A program made the position numbers and the translations under genes. Of a stretch of DNA of 64,000 nt, positions 1 to 7,800 are shown piece after piece (position 1 is the stretch's first letter; the number at the start of each line of letters is the position of its first letter). The DNA is from Butyricicoccus pullicaecorum (GTDB taxonomy: Bacteria > Bacillota > Clostridia > Oscillospirales > Butyricicoccaceae): assembly GCA_021531865.1 (NCBI GenBank), contig JAFBIW010000009.1:1-64000 (forward strand), given 5' to 3'. The notes beneath the pieces are model-generated. The model did no database searches, was not told where the DNA came from, and saw only the letters and a program-made list of their open reading frames with translations.

Positions 1-68
1 ATAGGTCAGGAGTGGAAGCGCAGTAATGCGTGCAGCGGACTGATACTAATAGGCCGAGGGCTTGACCT
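1..68 (+). rRNA. 23S ribosomal RNA, 3' end (partial)
   Basis: The first ~68 bases match the conserved 3' end of bacterial 23S rRNA (the stretch with GGAAGCGCAGTAATG and ACTAATAGGCCGAGGGCTTGAC). The rest of the gene lies to the left of the window. The exact 3' end is estimated. The spacer to the 5S gene (about 69-209) is AT-richer and holds no recognisable tRNA. Confidence 0.95.
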
Positions 69-209
69 AAATGAATTAGGCAAACAATCTCGAAATGCTG
101 AAATGCGAGTAGTTACTGTTCAGTTTTCAGGGTACAACCTGAAATTTGGATGAAGCGATTTAATTCGACAAGTGATTCGAGCTAGGTGTGCAGAGTCCAA
201 AATTGAATA

Positions 210-325
<116 letters not shown>

Positions 326-326
326 A

Positions 327-359
327 CTGAAAAGGCGATCCTTGTGATCGTCTTTTCAG
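327..359 (+). terminator. Hairpin directly after 5S rRNA
   Basis: A 14-bp stem (CTGAAAAGGCGATC with GATCGTCTTTTCAG, one G-T pair) starts right after 5S. The U-tract after it is poor, so it may be a processing or weak terminator stem; two better terminators follow. Confidence 0.6.
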
Positions 360-386
360 CTCTCTGGAAAAGTGGAAAGTGGAAAA

Positions 387-416
387 GGACGGGACCGAAA
401 GGTCCTGTTCTTTTTT
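387..416 (+). terminator. rRNA operon terminator
   Basis: Ten-bp stem (GGACGGGACC / GGTCCTGTTC, two G-T pairs) with a GAAA tetraloop and a run of six T. Classic intrinsic terminator for the rRNA operon. Confidence 0.8.
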
Positions 417-423
417 ATCAATG

Positions 424-456
424 AAAACGCCGGTTTCATTCGAGACCGGCGTTTTT
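424..456 (+). terminator. Second terminator after the rRNA operon
   Basis: Perfect 11-bp stem AAAACGCCGGT / ACCGGCGTTTT followed by T. With the preceding hairpins this makes a tandem terminator block, as expected after a strongly transcribed rRNA operon. It can work on both strands. Confidence 0.8.
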
Positions 457-486
457 GCATGGGTAATTCTCCAAATTTTGCTCGCG

Positions 487-524
487 TTTTTCATGATTCC
501 GGTATATCATAAAATCATGAAAAA
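487..524. promoter_or_regulatory. 12-bp inverted repeat in the promoter region of the hydrolase gene
   Basis: TTTTTCATGATT (487-498) and AATCATGAAAAA (513-524) are perfect inverted copies separated by 14 bp. The spacer holds -10-like sequences (TATATC, TATCAT). The layout suits an operator bracketing the -10 region of the gene that starts at 572; no regulator gene is adjacent. Function is inferred. Confidence 0.4.
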
Positions 525-571
525 AGCAATCCGATGCGCTTAGAAATATTTGACCGAGGAGGGGAACGTTT

Positions 572-1318
572 ATGTTTAACCGGCCGCACTTTATCCGCGT
601 GGATGATACGTGCATCTGCTGTTACGAATGGGGCGCGGGTGCGCCGCTGATCCTGCTGCACGGAAACGGGGAGGACAGCACCTATTTCCGGGACTGCATT
701 CCGTATTTTGCCCGTTTTTACCGGGTCATCGCGGTGGACAGCCGGGGACACGGCCGCTCCGGGCGGGGCGGCGGGCCGCTGACCTTCGACCGCATGGCGG
801 ATGATCTGCGGCAGGTGCTGGACGCGCTCGGCATTTCACGTGCGCATCTGCTGGGCTTCTCGGACGGCGGCAATCTGGCGATCAAGTTCGCGCTGACTGA
901 TCCACAGGCTGTGGATCGTCTGATTTTAAACGGCGCGAACGTGGACATGCTGGCGGTCGTGCCGTGGGCGCAGCTTCCGCTCTATCCGACCGTCGGCCTG
1001 CTCTCCTTGGGCGCACCCTTTTCCCCGGCGCTTGCGCAGAAGCGCGACGTGCTCGCACTGATGACCCGGGACTACGGCGTGACGCTGTCCGATCTGGCGC
1101 GCATTGACGCGCCCACACTCGTCCTTGCGGGCGACCGCGACATGATCCGCCCGTCTCACACCCGCGCGATCGCGCAGGCGCTGCCGCACGCTGTGCTGGC
1201 CATCCAGCCCGGTTCGCACTTCCTCGCGGGTGAGTCGCCCGCCCGGTTCTGCCTGAACTGCCTGCGCTTTCTGCGCGGCGAACCGGTGCCCGACCGGAAA
1301 ACGGACGAATACGCATGA
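572..1318 (+). CDS. Alpha/beta-fold hydrolase
   Basis: A 248-aa cytoplasmic alpha/beta hydrolase of unknown substrate. The catalytic triad is visible: nucleophile Ser97 in the elbow GFSDGG, acid Asp190 (or Asp188) in GDRD, and His216 in GSHF; the oxyanion-hole motif HGNGED sits at 30-35. No signal peptide or membrane segment. It resembles small esterase/hydrolases of the COG0596 group, so an exact reaction should not be assigned. The start is supported by GAGGAGGGG about 8 bp upstream. It stands alone between the rRNA terminators and a convergent peptide operon, with an inverted repeat over its promoter region. Confidence 0.85.
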   Translation: MFNRPHFIRVDDTCICCYEWGAGAPLILLHGNGEDSTYFRDCIPYFARFYRVIAVDSRGHGRSGRGGGPLTFDRMADDLRQVLDALGISRAHLLGFSDGGNLAIKFALTDPQAVDRLILNGANVDMLAVVPWAQLPLYPTVGLLSLGAPFSPALAQKRDVLALMTRDYGVTLSDLARIDAPTLVLAGDRDMIRPSHTRAIAQALPHAVLAIQPGSHFLAGESPARFCLNCLRFLRGEPVPDRKTDEYA

Positions 1319-1336
1319 TTCTGCATAAATAAAAGA

Positions 1337-1371
1337 AAAACGCGCCCGTTTGCTGCGGACGCGCTTTCCTT
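1337..1371 (-). terminator. Terminator shared by hydrolase gene and convergent peptide genes
   Basis: Stem CGCGCCCG / CGGACGCG with one mismatch. Read on the minus strand it is followed by TTTTTCTTTTATTT, a good U-tract for the peptide genes to its right; on the plus strand the T-run is weaker (CTTTCCTT). Confidence 0.6.
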
Positions 1372-1414
1372 GAAAAAGAGAAAGAGAAGGTAGAGAAAAG
1401 GGATAGTGGCTAAA

Positions 1415-1516
1415 TTACTTGGTGCGCTTTACAGTCTCGCGCATGCCCTTGATGGAGGGCATCATGGTCATGGTGTCGGCTTCGATCATGCCACTGATAA
1501 TGTCAAAAAACTTCAT
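1415..1516 (-). CDS. Small peptide (33 aa), paralogue of the 34-aa peptide upstream
   Basis: An ATG-initiated 33-aa ORF beginning MKFFDIISG and ending RETVKRTK. It is supported by an upstream GGAAAGGATC about 9 bp before the ATG and by similarity to the neighbouring 34-aa ORF: both begin MKF(F/V)D, both have an MP pair in the middle and a basic end with T(R)K. An N-terminal amphipathic stretch, Met-rich centre and basic tail can be seen. No cysteine, no signal peptide, no homologue I recognise. It could be a signalling, antimicrobial or regulatory peptide, or a leader. Real expression is likely from the RBS and duplication; function is unknown. Confidence 0.6.
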   Translation of the reverse strand: MKFFDIISGMIEADTMTMMPSIKGMRETVKRTK

Positions 1517-1580
1517 AATATATAGATCCTTTCCAATAAATCGAAGGGTTATCGTTTCGTAAAGCTGGATGCGGGGGAAT

Positions 1581-1685
1581 TTACTTGCGGGTGCGGTAGG
1601 GGGCGCGGTCATACATACGCATACCAGGCATTTCGGCCGCCAGACCAGCCTGTGCCAGATTCGTGAGGAAATCTACAAACTTCAT
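1581..1685 (-). CDS. Small peptide (34 aa), first gene of a two-peptide operon
   Basis: A 34-aa ORF starting MKFVDFLTNL and ending APYRTRK. AGAAAGGATTGAGTGG precedes the ATG, nearly the same ribosome-binding region as the downstream paralogue (both contain AAAGGAT). A promoter (1730-1758) lies 45 bp upstream and a terminator (1337-1371) closes the pair, so the two small genes look like a self-contained transcription unit, convergent with the hydrolase gene and divergent from ttcA. Paralogy suggests duplication and divergence under selection for the MKF-x-D start, the MP pair and the basic C-terminus. Confidence 0.6.
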   Translation of the reverse strand: MKFVDFLTNLAQAGLAAEMPGMRMYDRAPYRTRK

Positions 1686-1729
1686 TGTTCCACTCAATCC
1701 TTTCTGTTCGCTGTTTTTTTACTGTCCAT

Positions 1730-1758
1730 ATCATACACCCAGGACTATAAAAATGCAA
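1730..1758 (-). promoter_or_regulatory. Promoter for the two-peptide operon
   Basis: On the minus strand TTGCAT (1753-1758) is followed after 17 bp by TATGAT (1730-1735). Good sigma-A type spacing, 45 bp upstream of the first peptide start. Confidence 0.55.
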
Positions 1759-1849
1759 CAATCGACCCGTACTAAATACATAAAATGTTGAAGAAAAATT
1801 TATGCAATATTTACAAAGCCTCGAAACGGTAAAAAGTATGAAAAAATCT

Positions 1850-1878
1850 TTGACATTTGGGCCGGGTTCTGGCATGAT
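1850..1878 (+). promoter_or_regulatory. Promoter of the ttcA-like gene
   Basis: TTGACA (1850-1855), 17-bp spacer, CATGAT (1873-1878), 24 bp before the start codon. Perfect -35 and near-consensus -10. Confidence 0.7.
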
Positions 1879-1901
1879 GGAAAGGAACAGGAGGGGATCG
1901 G

Positions 1902-2702
1902 ATGGAAGAGCTGGAAACCATGCTGCACACGCGCTTTGCCAAACGGCTGCGCGACCCGTTTGTACGGGCGGTGCGGGAATACCGGCTGATTGCGCCCGGC
2001 GACCAGATCGCCGTGTGCATCTCGGGCGGCAAGGATTCGGCGCTGCTGGCTGTTTTGCTGCGCGATTATCAGAAATACGGCGGCGTGCCGTTTGAAATGC
2101 TTTGTCTGGCGATGGATCCGGGCTACGCGCCTGAAAACCGGCGGCAGATCGAGGAAAATATGGCGCGGCTCGGATTGCCGGTTGAATTTTTCGAGACCAA
2201 CGTGCTGCGCGTGGCCGGACGGCACGCGGCGAAGAATCCCTGTTTCCTGTGCGCTAAGATGCGCCGGGGTCACCTGTACGCGCAGGCGGCGGCGCGCGGC
2301 TGCAACAAGATCGCACTGGGGCACCACTATGACGATGCAATCGAGACTGTCCTGATGGGACTGATTTACGGCGGTCAGGTGCAGGCCATGCTGCCCCGGC
2401 TGACGAGCGAAAATTATCCGGGCATGGAGCTGATCCGCCCGCTGTATTTGACGCGCGAGGCCGACGTGCTGGATTGGACGCGGGCCTGCGGCCTGACCTT
2501 CCTGCCCTGTGCCTGCCCGGCGCACACCAGGGAGGGCGACACCAAGCGGGCCGAGATCAAGGCGCTCATCGCCGAGCTGGCGGCGAAAAATCCGCAGATC
2601 GAGGCCAATATTCTGAACGCGGTCAAGTCGGTCAATGTCAAAAAGGTGCTGGGCTGGCGGGACGAGGCGGGCGCGCACAGTTTTCTCGATCGATTTATGT
2701 GA
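1902..2702 (+). CDS. TtcA-family tRNA 2-thiolation protein (PP-loop ATPase)
   Basis: A 266-aa PP-loop ATPase. The nucleotide-binding motif SGGKDS is at 41-46, a CxxC pair (Cys114, Cys117) in CFLC and further cysteines at 203/205, matching the three cysteines that hold the Fe-S cluster in the TtcA family. TtcA adds sulfur to C32 of tRNAs; it is cytosolic and depends on ATP and Fe-S. AGGAGGGG upstream fixes the start; a later Met (codon 7) is possible. Monocistronic between its own promoter and that of the next gene. Exact target base cannot be told from sequence; related PP-loop thiolases share this architecture. Confidence 0.8.
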   Translation: MEELETMLHTRFAKRLRDPFVRAVREYRLIAPGDQIAVCISGGKDSALLAVLLRDYQKYGGVPFEMLCLAMDPGYAPENRRQIEENMARLGLPVEFFETNVLRVAGRHAAKNPCFLCAKMRRGHLYAQAAARGCNKIALGHHYDDAIETVLMGLIYGGQVQAMLPRLTSENYPGMELIRPLYLTREADVLDWTRACGLTFLPCACPAHTREGDTKRAEIKALIAELAAKNPQIEANILNAVKSVNVKKVLGWRDEAGAHSFLDRFM

Positions 2703-2719
2703 CGATTTTGTGTACTGCG

Positions 2720-2748
2720 TTGTATTTTCCGCGCGTCAATGCTATAAT
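2720..2748 (+). promoter_or_regulatory. Promoter of the PrsA-like gene
   Basis: TTGTAT (2720-2725), 17 bp, TATAAT (2743-2748), with an extended -10 TGC just before. It starts 17 bp after the ttcA-like stop codon. Confidence 0.75.
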
Positions 2749-2759
2749 AAAAGAACTGA

Positions 2760-2777
2760 GCGCCGCCCGAGCGGCGC
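2760..2777 (+). other. Short 5'-UTR hairpin
   Basis: GCGCCGC / GCGGCGC perfect 7-bp stem with CCGA loop in the leader of the PrsA-like gene, close to the expected transcription start. No U-tract, so probably an RNA-stabilising structure rather than a terminator. Confidence 0.4.
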
Positions 2778-2802
2778 AAATACATAAGGGAGACATAGAA
2801 CC

Positions 2803-3912
2803 ATGATCAAGACCTTTGGCAAGCGGCTTGCCGCGATGGCCGTCGTCTCCGCCCTGTGCGCGGGCGTGACCCTGACCTACGGCATCCCGAACATCAAGTA
2901 CAAGCCTGTGAAATCGAATGAGCCGGTCATGATAACGGTGGACGGCGACCCGGTCCATCAGGACGAATACACGGCCTATCTGAAGTATAACAAGTCCTAT
3001 ATGGAGAGCGTCATGGCCATGTACGGCTACGACGCCGACACGATGTGGAACGGCGAATCGAGCGATATGTTCATCCAGCAGCTCTTTGATATGGCCGACC
3101 AGCAGGCGGCGTATCTGCGCGTCGTAAACAATGAGTTCAACCAGCTTGGGCTGAAGCTGTCCCGTCAGGCGCGTGAGGACGCGTATGAGGATAAGCACAT
3201 TTCGATCCTCCAGATCGGCGGACAGGAGATGTTCGAGCAGTGGATGGAGACGAACGGCTTCACCGAGCAGATCTATGACAACACGGTCGCGGCTTCGGCC
3301 TATCTGGACGCGATCGAGGACGCGTACTACGGCGAAAACGGCACGGTCGTTCCGCTGGCCGATCAGGTCGCGAAGTTCAACGAGGACTATGTGTGCGCCA
3401 AGCACGTGCTGATTTCCTCGACCGACGACGAGGGCAACGAGCTGACCGGCGATGCGCTGACCGAGGCGCAGGCCAAGGCCAACGAGGTGCTGGAGAAGGC
3501 CAAGTCGGGTGCGGATTTCGACACGCTGATCGCGCAGTATAACGAAGACCCGGGCATGCAGTATTATCCGGACGGCTATGTGTTCACCGAGGGTGAGATG
3601 GTCGATGCGTTCTATCAGGGCGCGAAGGCGCTGGAGCCGGGCGAGATTTCGCCCGAGCTGGTCAAGACCGATTTTGGCTGGCACATCATCCAGCGTGAGC
3701 CGCTGACCGGCGAGCAGCTTATGGACGACGCGAATCAGGCGATCCGCACGCAGATCATCACCGAGCTGGCGGGCAAGAGCTTTGACGAGGAAATGAGCAG
3801 CAAGCTGGAAGCCGCGCAGATCGAGCACACCGAGAACTACGGCGAGGCGACCTACGAGAACCTGATGAACCTGATCGGCGGCGAGACCGACGATACGGCC
3901 GCGGCCGAATAA
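2803..3912 (+). CDS. Peptidyl-prolyl isomerase of the PrsA/SurA (parvulin) type
   Basis: A 369-aa exported foldase. Residues 1-27 form a basic, then hydrophobic N-terminus: signal peptide or anchor. The Cys19 context (SALC) does not fit a lipobox well, so lipoprotein status is doubtful. A SurA-like helical region (about 45-180) is followed by a parvulin rotamase domain (about 198-300) with CAKHVLIS and the closing FGWHIIQ. It helps fold proteins outside the membrane. GGGAGA sets the start. The gene ends in Ala-Ala-Ala-Glu-stop, and two bases later a modular repeat begins whose other copy follows mfd in the same way. Confidence 0.85.
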   Translation: MIKTFGKRLAAMAVVSALCAGVTLTYGIPNIKYKPVKSNEPVMITVDGDPVHQDEYTAYLKYNKSYMESVMAMYGYDADTMWNGESSDMFIQQLFDMADQQAAYLRVVNNEFNQLGLKLSRQAREDAYEDKHISILQIGGQEMFEQWMETNGFTEQIYDNTVAASAYLDAIEDAYYGENGTVVPLADQVAKFNEDYVCAKHVLISSTDDEGNELTGDALTEAQAKANEVLEKAKSGADFDTLIAQYNEDPGMQYYPDGYVFTEGEMVDAFYQGAKALEPGEISPELVKTDFGWHIIQREPLTGEQLMDDANQAIRTQIITELAGKSFDEEMSSKLEAAQIEHTENYGEATYENLMNLIGGETDDTAAAE

Positions 3913-3936
3913 AGAAAACCGCTTCGCGGTTTTCGA

Positions 3937-4033
3937 AACGCTTCGTCAACCTTCTCGAAGGTTGCGGATTCCAAAGGCAGAGCCTTTGGCGCGCTCCAGC
4001 CGCGCAGGCTGGCCGCGTCCCGCAGGGCGCGGA
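3937..4033 (+). repeat. 97-bp four-hairpin unit A
   Basis: Four adjacent stem-loops: CAACCTT/AAGGTTG, CCAAAGGC/GCCTTTGG, CCAGCC/GGCTGG and CCGCGTCC/GGGCGCGG (one G-T pair). Compared with unit B the first stem has a paired A-T to G-C change. Confidence 0.85.
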
Positions 4034-4039
4034 ACAGAG

Positions 4040-4136
4040 AACGCTTCGCCAGCCTTCTCGAAGGCTGCGGATTCCAAAGGCAGAGCCTTTGGCGCACTCC
4101 AGCCGCGCAGGCTGGCCGCGTCCCGCAGGACGCGGA
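4040..4136 (+). repeat. 97-bp four-hairpin unit B
   Basis: Direct repeat of unit A at a period of 103 bp, only a few differences. First stem CAGCCTT/AAGGCTG and last stem CCGCGTCC/GGACGCGG are perfect. Confidence 0.85.
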
Positions 4137-4189
4137 ATCCCCTTTGAAAAATCCGTGTCCGCCCGGATTTTTCATTTCCCGAAAAATGC

Positions 4190-4218
4190 AAATCCCGGCT
4201 GTTGAAGCCGGGATTTTT
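4190..4218 (+). terminator. Terminator downstream of the left repeat
   Basis: AAATCCCGGC / GCCGGGATTT, 10-bp perfect stem with a 7-nt loop, followed by T. Can act on both strands. Confidence 0.7.
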
Positions 4219-4230
4219 AGTTTAACACAA

Positions 4231-4262
4231 AAACCGTCCCATTCGGTTGGGACGGTTTTTTT
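4231..4262 (-). terminator. Terminator of the Spx/ArsC-family gene
   Basis: AAACCGTCCC / GGGACGGTTT stem flanked by A- and T-runs, directly after the stop codon of the minus-strand gene at 4267. Bidirectional. Confidence 0.75.
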
Positions 4263-4266
4263 CTGT

Positions 4267-4617
4267 TTATCGGAGCTTCTCCGCCCAATCGGCCTCCTTG
4301 AAGCCGACGAGGACGGTCTCTCCATCGATCAGAATGGGGCGCTTGACGAGCATCCCGTCAGAGGCGAGGAGAGCGAACTGCTCGTCCTCGGTCATGTCGG
4401 GGAGCTTGTTTTTCAGCTCCATCGACTTGTAGAGCTGGCCGCTGGTGTTGAAAAATTTCTTGAGCGGCAGACCGCTTTTGGCGTGCCAGTCGCGCAGCTC
4501 GGCCTCGGCGGGATGCTCCGCTTTGATGTCGCGCACGGTGAAGGGCTTGCCCTGCGCGGTCAGCCACTTCTGCGCCTTCTGGCAGGTGGTGCACTTGGGA
4601 TAGCAAACGAACAGCAT
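4267..4617 (-). CDS. Spx/ArsC-family thioredoxin-fold protein
   Basis: A 116-aa ArsC-like thioredoxin-fold protein. The N-terminal redox motif CTTC (Cys9, Cys12) and the family motif KRPI (around Arg93) place it with Spx/MgsR/YffB-type proteins rather than classic arsenate reductases. Spx proteins bind RNA polymerase alpha and redirect transcription during thiol stress; other members are glutathione-type reductases, so the role is open. The start at the Met before LFVCYPK is chosen because AGGAAG precedes it and it gives the family length; an upstream in-frame ATG has no such site. The gene is bracketed by inverted copies of the modular repeat. Confidence 0.75.
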   Translation of the reverse strand: MLFVCYPKCTTCQKAQKWLTAQGKPFTVRDIKAEHPAEAELRDWHAKSGLPLKKFFNTSGQLYKSMELKNKLPDMTEDEQFALLASDGMLVKRPILIDGETVLVGFKEADWAEKLR

Positions 4618-4643
4618 GGAATTTCGACTTCCTTTCGGGGAGG

Positions 4644-4667
4644 ATTTTATATGAATCATTTTATATG
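4644..4667 (-). promoter_or_regulatory. Direct repeat in the promoter region of the Spx/ArsC-family gene
   Basis: On the minus strand CATATAAAAT occurs twice at a 14-bp interval (plus-strand 4644-4653 and 4658-4667). Each contains a TATAAA/TATAAAAT -10-like sequence. The left one lies next to the end hairpin of the right repeat element. Could be a duplicated -10 region or a binding site. Confidence 0.4.
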
Positions 4668-4825
4668 AAAAATCCGGGCGGACACGGATTTTTCAACGGG
4701 GTGTTCCGCCCGCTGCGGCGGGCGGCCAGCCTGCGCGGCTGGAGCGCGCCAAAGGCTCTGCCTTTGGAATCCGCAGCCTTCGAGAAGGCTGGCGAAGCGT
4801 TTTGGAAAACCGCGAAGCTGTTTTC
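4665..4825 (-). repeat. BOX-like modular repeat element, right copy (one central unit), inverted
   Basis: Read on the minus strand it starts immediately after the mfd stop codon: GAAAACAGC-TTC-GCGGTTTTC hairpin (4805-4825), one 97-bp unit (4705-4801), then the 32-nt end segment (4665-4696) identical to 4144-4175. It therefore forms a large inverted repeat with the left copy around the Spx/ArsC-family gene. Confidence 0.8.
4705..4801 (-). repeat. 97-bp four-hairpin unit C
   Basis: Same length and order of hairpins as units A and B. The last stem reads CCGCCCGC/GCGGGCGG instead of CCGCGTCC/GGACGCGG: three consecutive base pairs changed on both arms with pairing kept. Confidence 0.85.
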
Positions 4826-7800
4826 TTATTCGGCTGCTGCCGCGTTCGCGGCAAACTGGGCGGTCTCCGCGTATTTTTTCACCAGCGTCTGCACCATCAC
4901 AAGGGGCGTTTCGCCCGGGTTCAACCGCAGGGATACATAGGGCTGACTGCCTGCGTTGAGCAGCAGCCGGCCCTTGAAGTCGGGGTCGCCGCACAGGGTG
5001 GACAGCCGGCGGAAATCGGCCTGCGCGAAGGTCAGAATCAGCCGCCCGGACGCCTGCCGGATCTCGGTCATGCCCTGCGCGCTGGCCTGCGAACGCAGCA
5101 GCGCGATGTCCAGCAGGGCGATGGCCTCGGCGGGCGGCTCGCCGTAGCGGTCGATCAGCTCGTCGAGCAGGTCGCTCCGGCCTTCCTCCGAGCGGATGAG
5201 CGCAATGCGGCGGTAAAGATCGACGCGCTGTCCCGGATCGTTTACATAATCGGCGGGCAGATTGGCCGAAAGGGTCAGATCGGCCGCACATTCGACGCGC
5301 TGGGGCGGCGTTTCGCCCTTTTCCTCCAAAACCGCTTCCTCGAGCAGCTTGAGGTAGAGGTCGTAGCCCACGCTCATCATGTGACCCGACTGCTCGGGGC
5401 CGAGCACGTTGCCCGCGCCGCGGATTTCGAGGTCGCGCATGGCGATCTTGAAGCCCGAGCCGAACTCGGCGAACTCGCGCACGGCGGAGAGCCGCTTCTG
5501 GGCGATTTCGGAGAGCACCTTGCCCCGGCGGAAGGTCAGATAGGCGAAGGCGTGGCGGCTCGAACGGCCCACGCGGCCGCGAATCTGGTGAAGCTGTGCC
5601 AGACCCATCCGGTCGGCGTCCTCAATGATCAGCGTGTTCGCGTTCGGAATGTCGATGCCGGTCTCGATGATGGTCGTGCAGACCAGAATGTCCAGCTCGC
5701 CCTCGCTCATCGCGGTCATCACGCCCGACAGCTCGCGCATGTGCATCTTGCCGTGGGCGATGCCGATGCGGGCGTCCGGGAAGTCCTTCTGGATGCGCAG
5801 AGCGGTACGCTCGATGGACTCGACATAGTTATGCAGATAATAGACCTGTCCGCCGCGCGCCAGCTCCCGCCGGATGGCGTCGTTTATGACCGCGTCGTTG
5901 TACTCGAGCACATAGGTCTGCACCGGCCAGCGGTCGCTGGGCGGCTCCTCCAGCGTGGACATATCGCGGATGTTGGACAGCGCCATGTTGAGCGTGCGCG
6001 GGATGGGCGTGGCCGACAGGGTCAGCACATCGACCTGCCTGGACAGCTCCTTGAGCGTCTCCTTGTGGCTCACGCCGAAGCGCTGCTCCTCGTCGATGAC
6101 GAGAAGCCCCAGATCCTTGAACTTGATCTTCTTGTTAAACAGCTTGTGCGTGCCGATGATCAGGTCGATCATGCCGCTTTGGAGCTTGTCAAGGATCTTT
6201 TTCTGCTCTGAGCCGGTCTTATAGCGCGAAATCAGCTCAATTTTGATTGGATAGCCCGCGAAACGCTGCACGGCGGTCAGGTAATGCTGGCGCGCCAGCA
6301 CGGTGGTGGGCACCAGAATGGCGGCCTGCTTGCCCGCGAGGATGCACTTCATGACCGCGCGCAGGGCGACCTCGGTCTTGCCGAAGCCCACGTCGCCGCA
6401 GAGCAGGCGATCCATCGGGCGGTCGGATTCCATATCCTCCTTGATCTCCTGAATGCAGCGGAGCTGATCCTCGGTCTCGTCGAACGGGAACGCCTGCTCG
6501 AACTCGCGCTGCCAGACGTCGTCCGGCGGGAAGGCGAAGCCCTTCAGCCGGGCGCGCTGGGCGTACAATTGGAGCAGACCGGCGGCCAGCTCCTTGGCCG
6601 CCGCCTTGGCGCGGGTGCGGGCGCGCGACCAGTCCGCGCCGCCCAGCTTGTTCAGGCGTACCTTTTCGGGCTCGCCGCCGCCGATGTATTTGGAAATCAG
6701 GTCGAGCGAGGTGGCTGGGACGTACAGAAAATCGGTGCCCGCAAAGGCGATCTTGATGAAATCGCGCGCCGCGCCGTCCACCTCCATGCGCTCCATGCCA
6801 ATGAAGCGGCCGATGCCGTGGTGCTCGTGCACGACCAGATCGCCCGGGGTCAGGTCGGTGTAGCTCTTGACCCGGTCGCGGTTGGACTTTTTGCCCTTGA
6901 CCGGCTTGCGCCGGGTGGCGGCACGCCCTTCGGTCAGGACGATCAGCCCCAGACCGGGGTATTCCAGACCGGCTGAGAGCGTACCCTCGCGGATGTGAGC
7001 GCGCCCGGGGGCGGGCAGACGGTCGGTGACCGGCGCGTCGACGCCCTGCGCCTCGAGTGCCTCGCGCATACTGCGGCAGCGCAGCGCAGACGAACAGACC
7101 ACGCAGACCGCCCGTCCCTGCCGGAGGAATCCGGCCACGTCGGCCGCCGCCATGTCGTAGGAGCCGCCGAAGGCGTTCATCTGGTTGACCGTGAAGCTGA
7201 CGAGCGTTCTGGGCTCCAGCTCGGGAACGGAATTTAAAAAGGTGTCCATCCGCACGACCGGCCGTTCCTTCCAGATCCGCGCCAGCGCGGGGAAGTCGAG
7301 GGCGAAGCCCTCCGGCTCCTGCGGCAGCTCGCCGCGCTCGGCCAGCGCGGTCAGGTCGCCCGCCAGCCGCAGGGTGTAGCCGCGCACGGCTTCGCGCAGG
7401 CGGGGCGTGTCGTCGATGACGAACAGCGTGTTTTCGGGCAGATAGTCGAGGGGCGTGGCCGCGTCCGGATAGATGAGGGGCAGATATTTGTCGGCGGCAG
7501 GCAGGGAACCGGTCTCGGTCAGACGTTCCACGTCCCGCGCCAGATGCTCGGCCAGCTCGGCGTGCTTTTTGCGCCGTGACTTCCCGGCCTTTTCGATTGC
7601 GCGGCACAGACCGGCGACGCCGCCCGGTGCGCAGGCCGGCAGGGTCTCCATGCAGGGCAGGCAGGTCAGCCGGTCGACTGCGTCGCCCCGGCGCTGGGAG
7701 CCGACGTCGAAATAGGCCATCGAGTCGATCTCGTCGCCCCAGAATTCGACGCGCACGGGCGCGTCCGACCGGGGCGGGAAGACGTCCAGAATGCCGCCGC

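Larger units (their letters stand above)
3914..4175 (+). repeat. BOX-like modular repeat element, left copy (two central units)
   Basis: Starts two bases after the PrsA-like stop. Order: a hairpin GAAAACCGC-TTC-GCGGTTTTC (3914-3934), two 97-bp units (3937-4033, 4040-4136), and an end hairpin segment (4144-4175) whose 32 bases recur exactly, inverted, at 4665-4696. It mirrors the element at 4665-4825, which has only one central unit. The arrangement of a start module, variable number of middle modules and an end module recalls pneumococcal BOX elements, but the sequences are different. Confidence 0.8.

Noticed and set aside
69-209. Possible tRNA in the 23S-5S spacer
   Set aside because: No cloverleaf, no TTCGAATC-type T-arm with CCA end; sequence is AT-rich spacer.
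3914-4825. Composite transposon carrying the Spx/ArsC-family gene
   Set aside because: The inverted repeats are built of hairpin modules, no transposase is present, and each begins exactly at a neighbouring stop codon; a dispersed repeat is the simpler view.
4802-6211. Long plus-strand open frame opposite mfd
   Set aside because: High GC makes antisense frames open. The minus strand encodes a complete Mfd with all motifs; the plus frame has no ribosome-binding site or recognisable domain.
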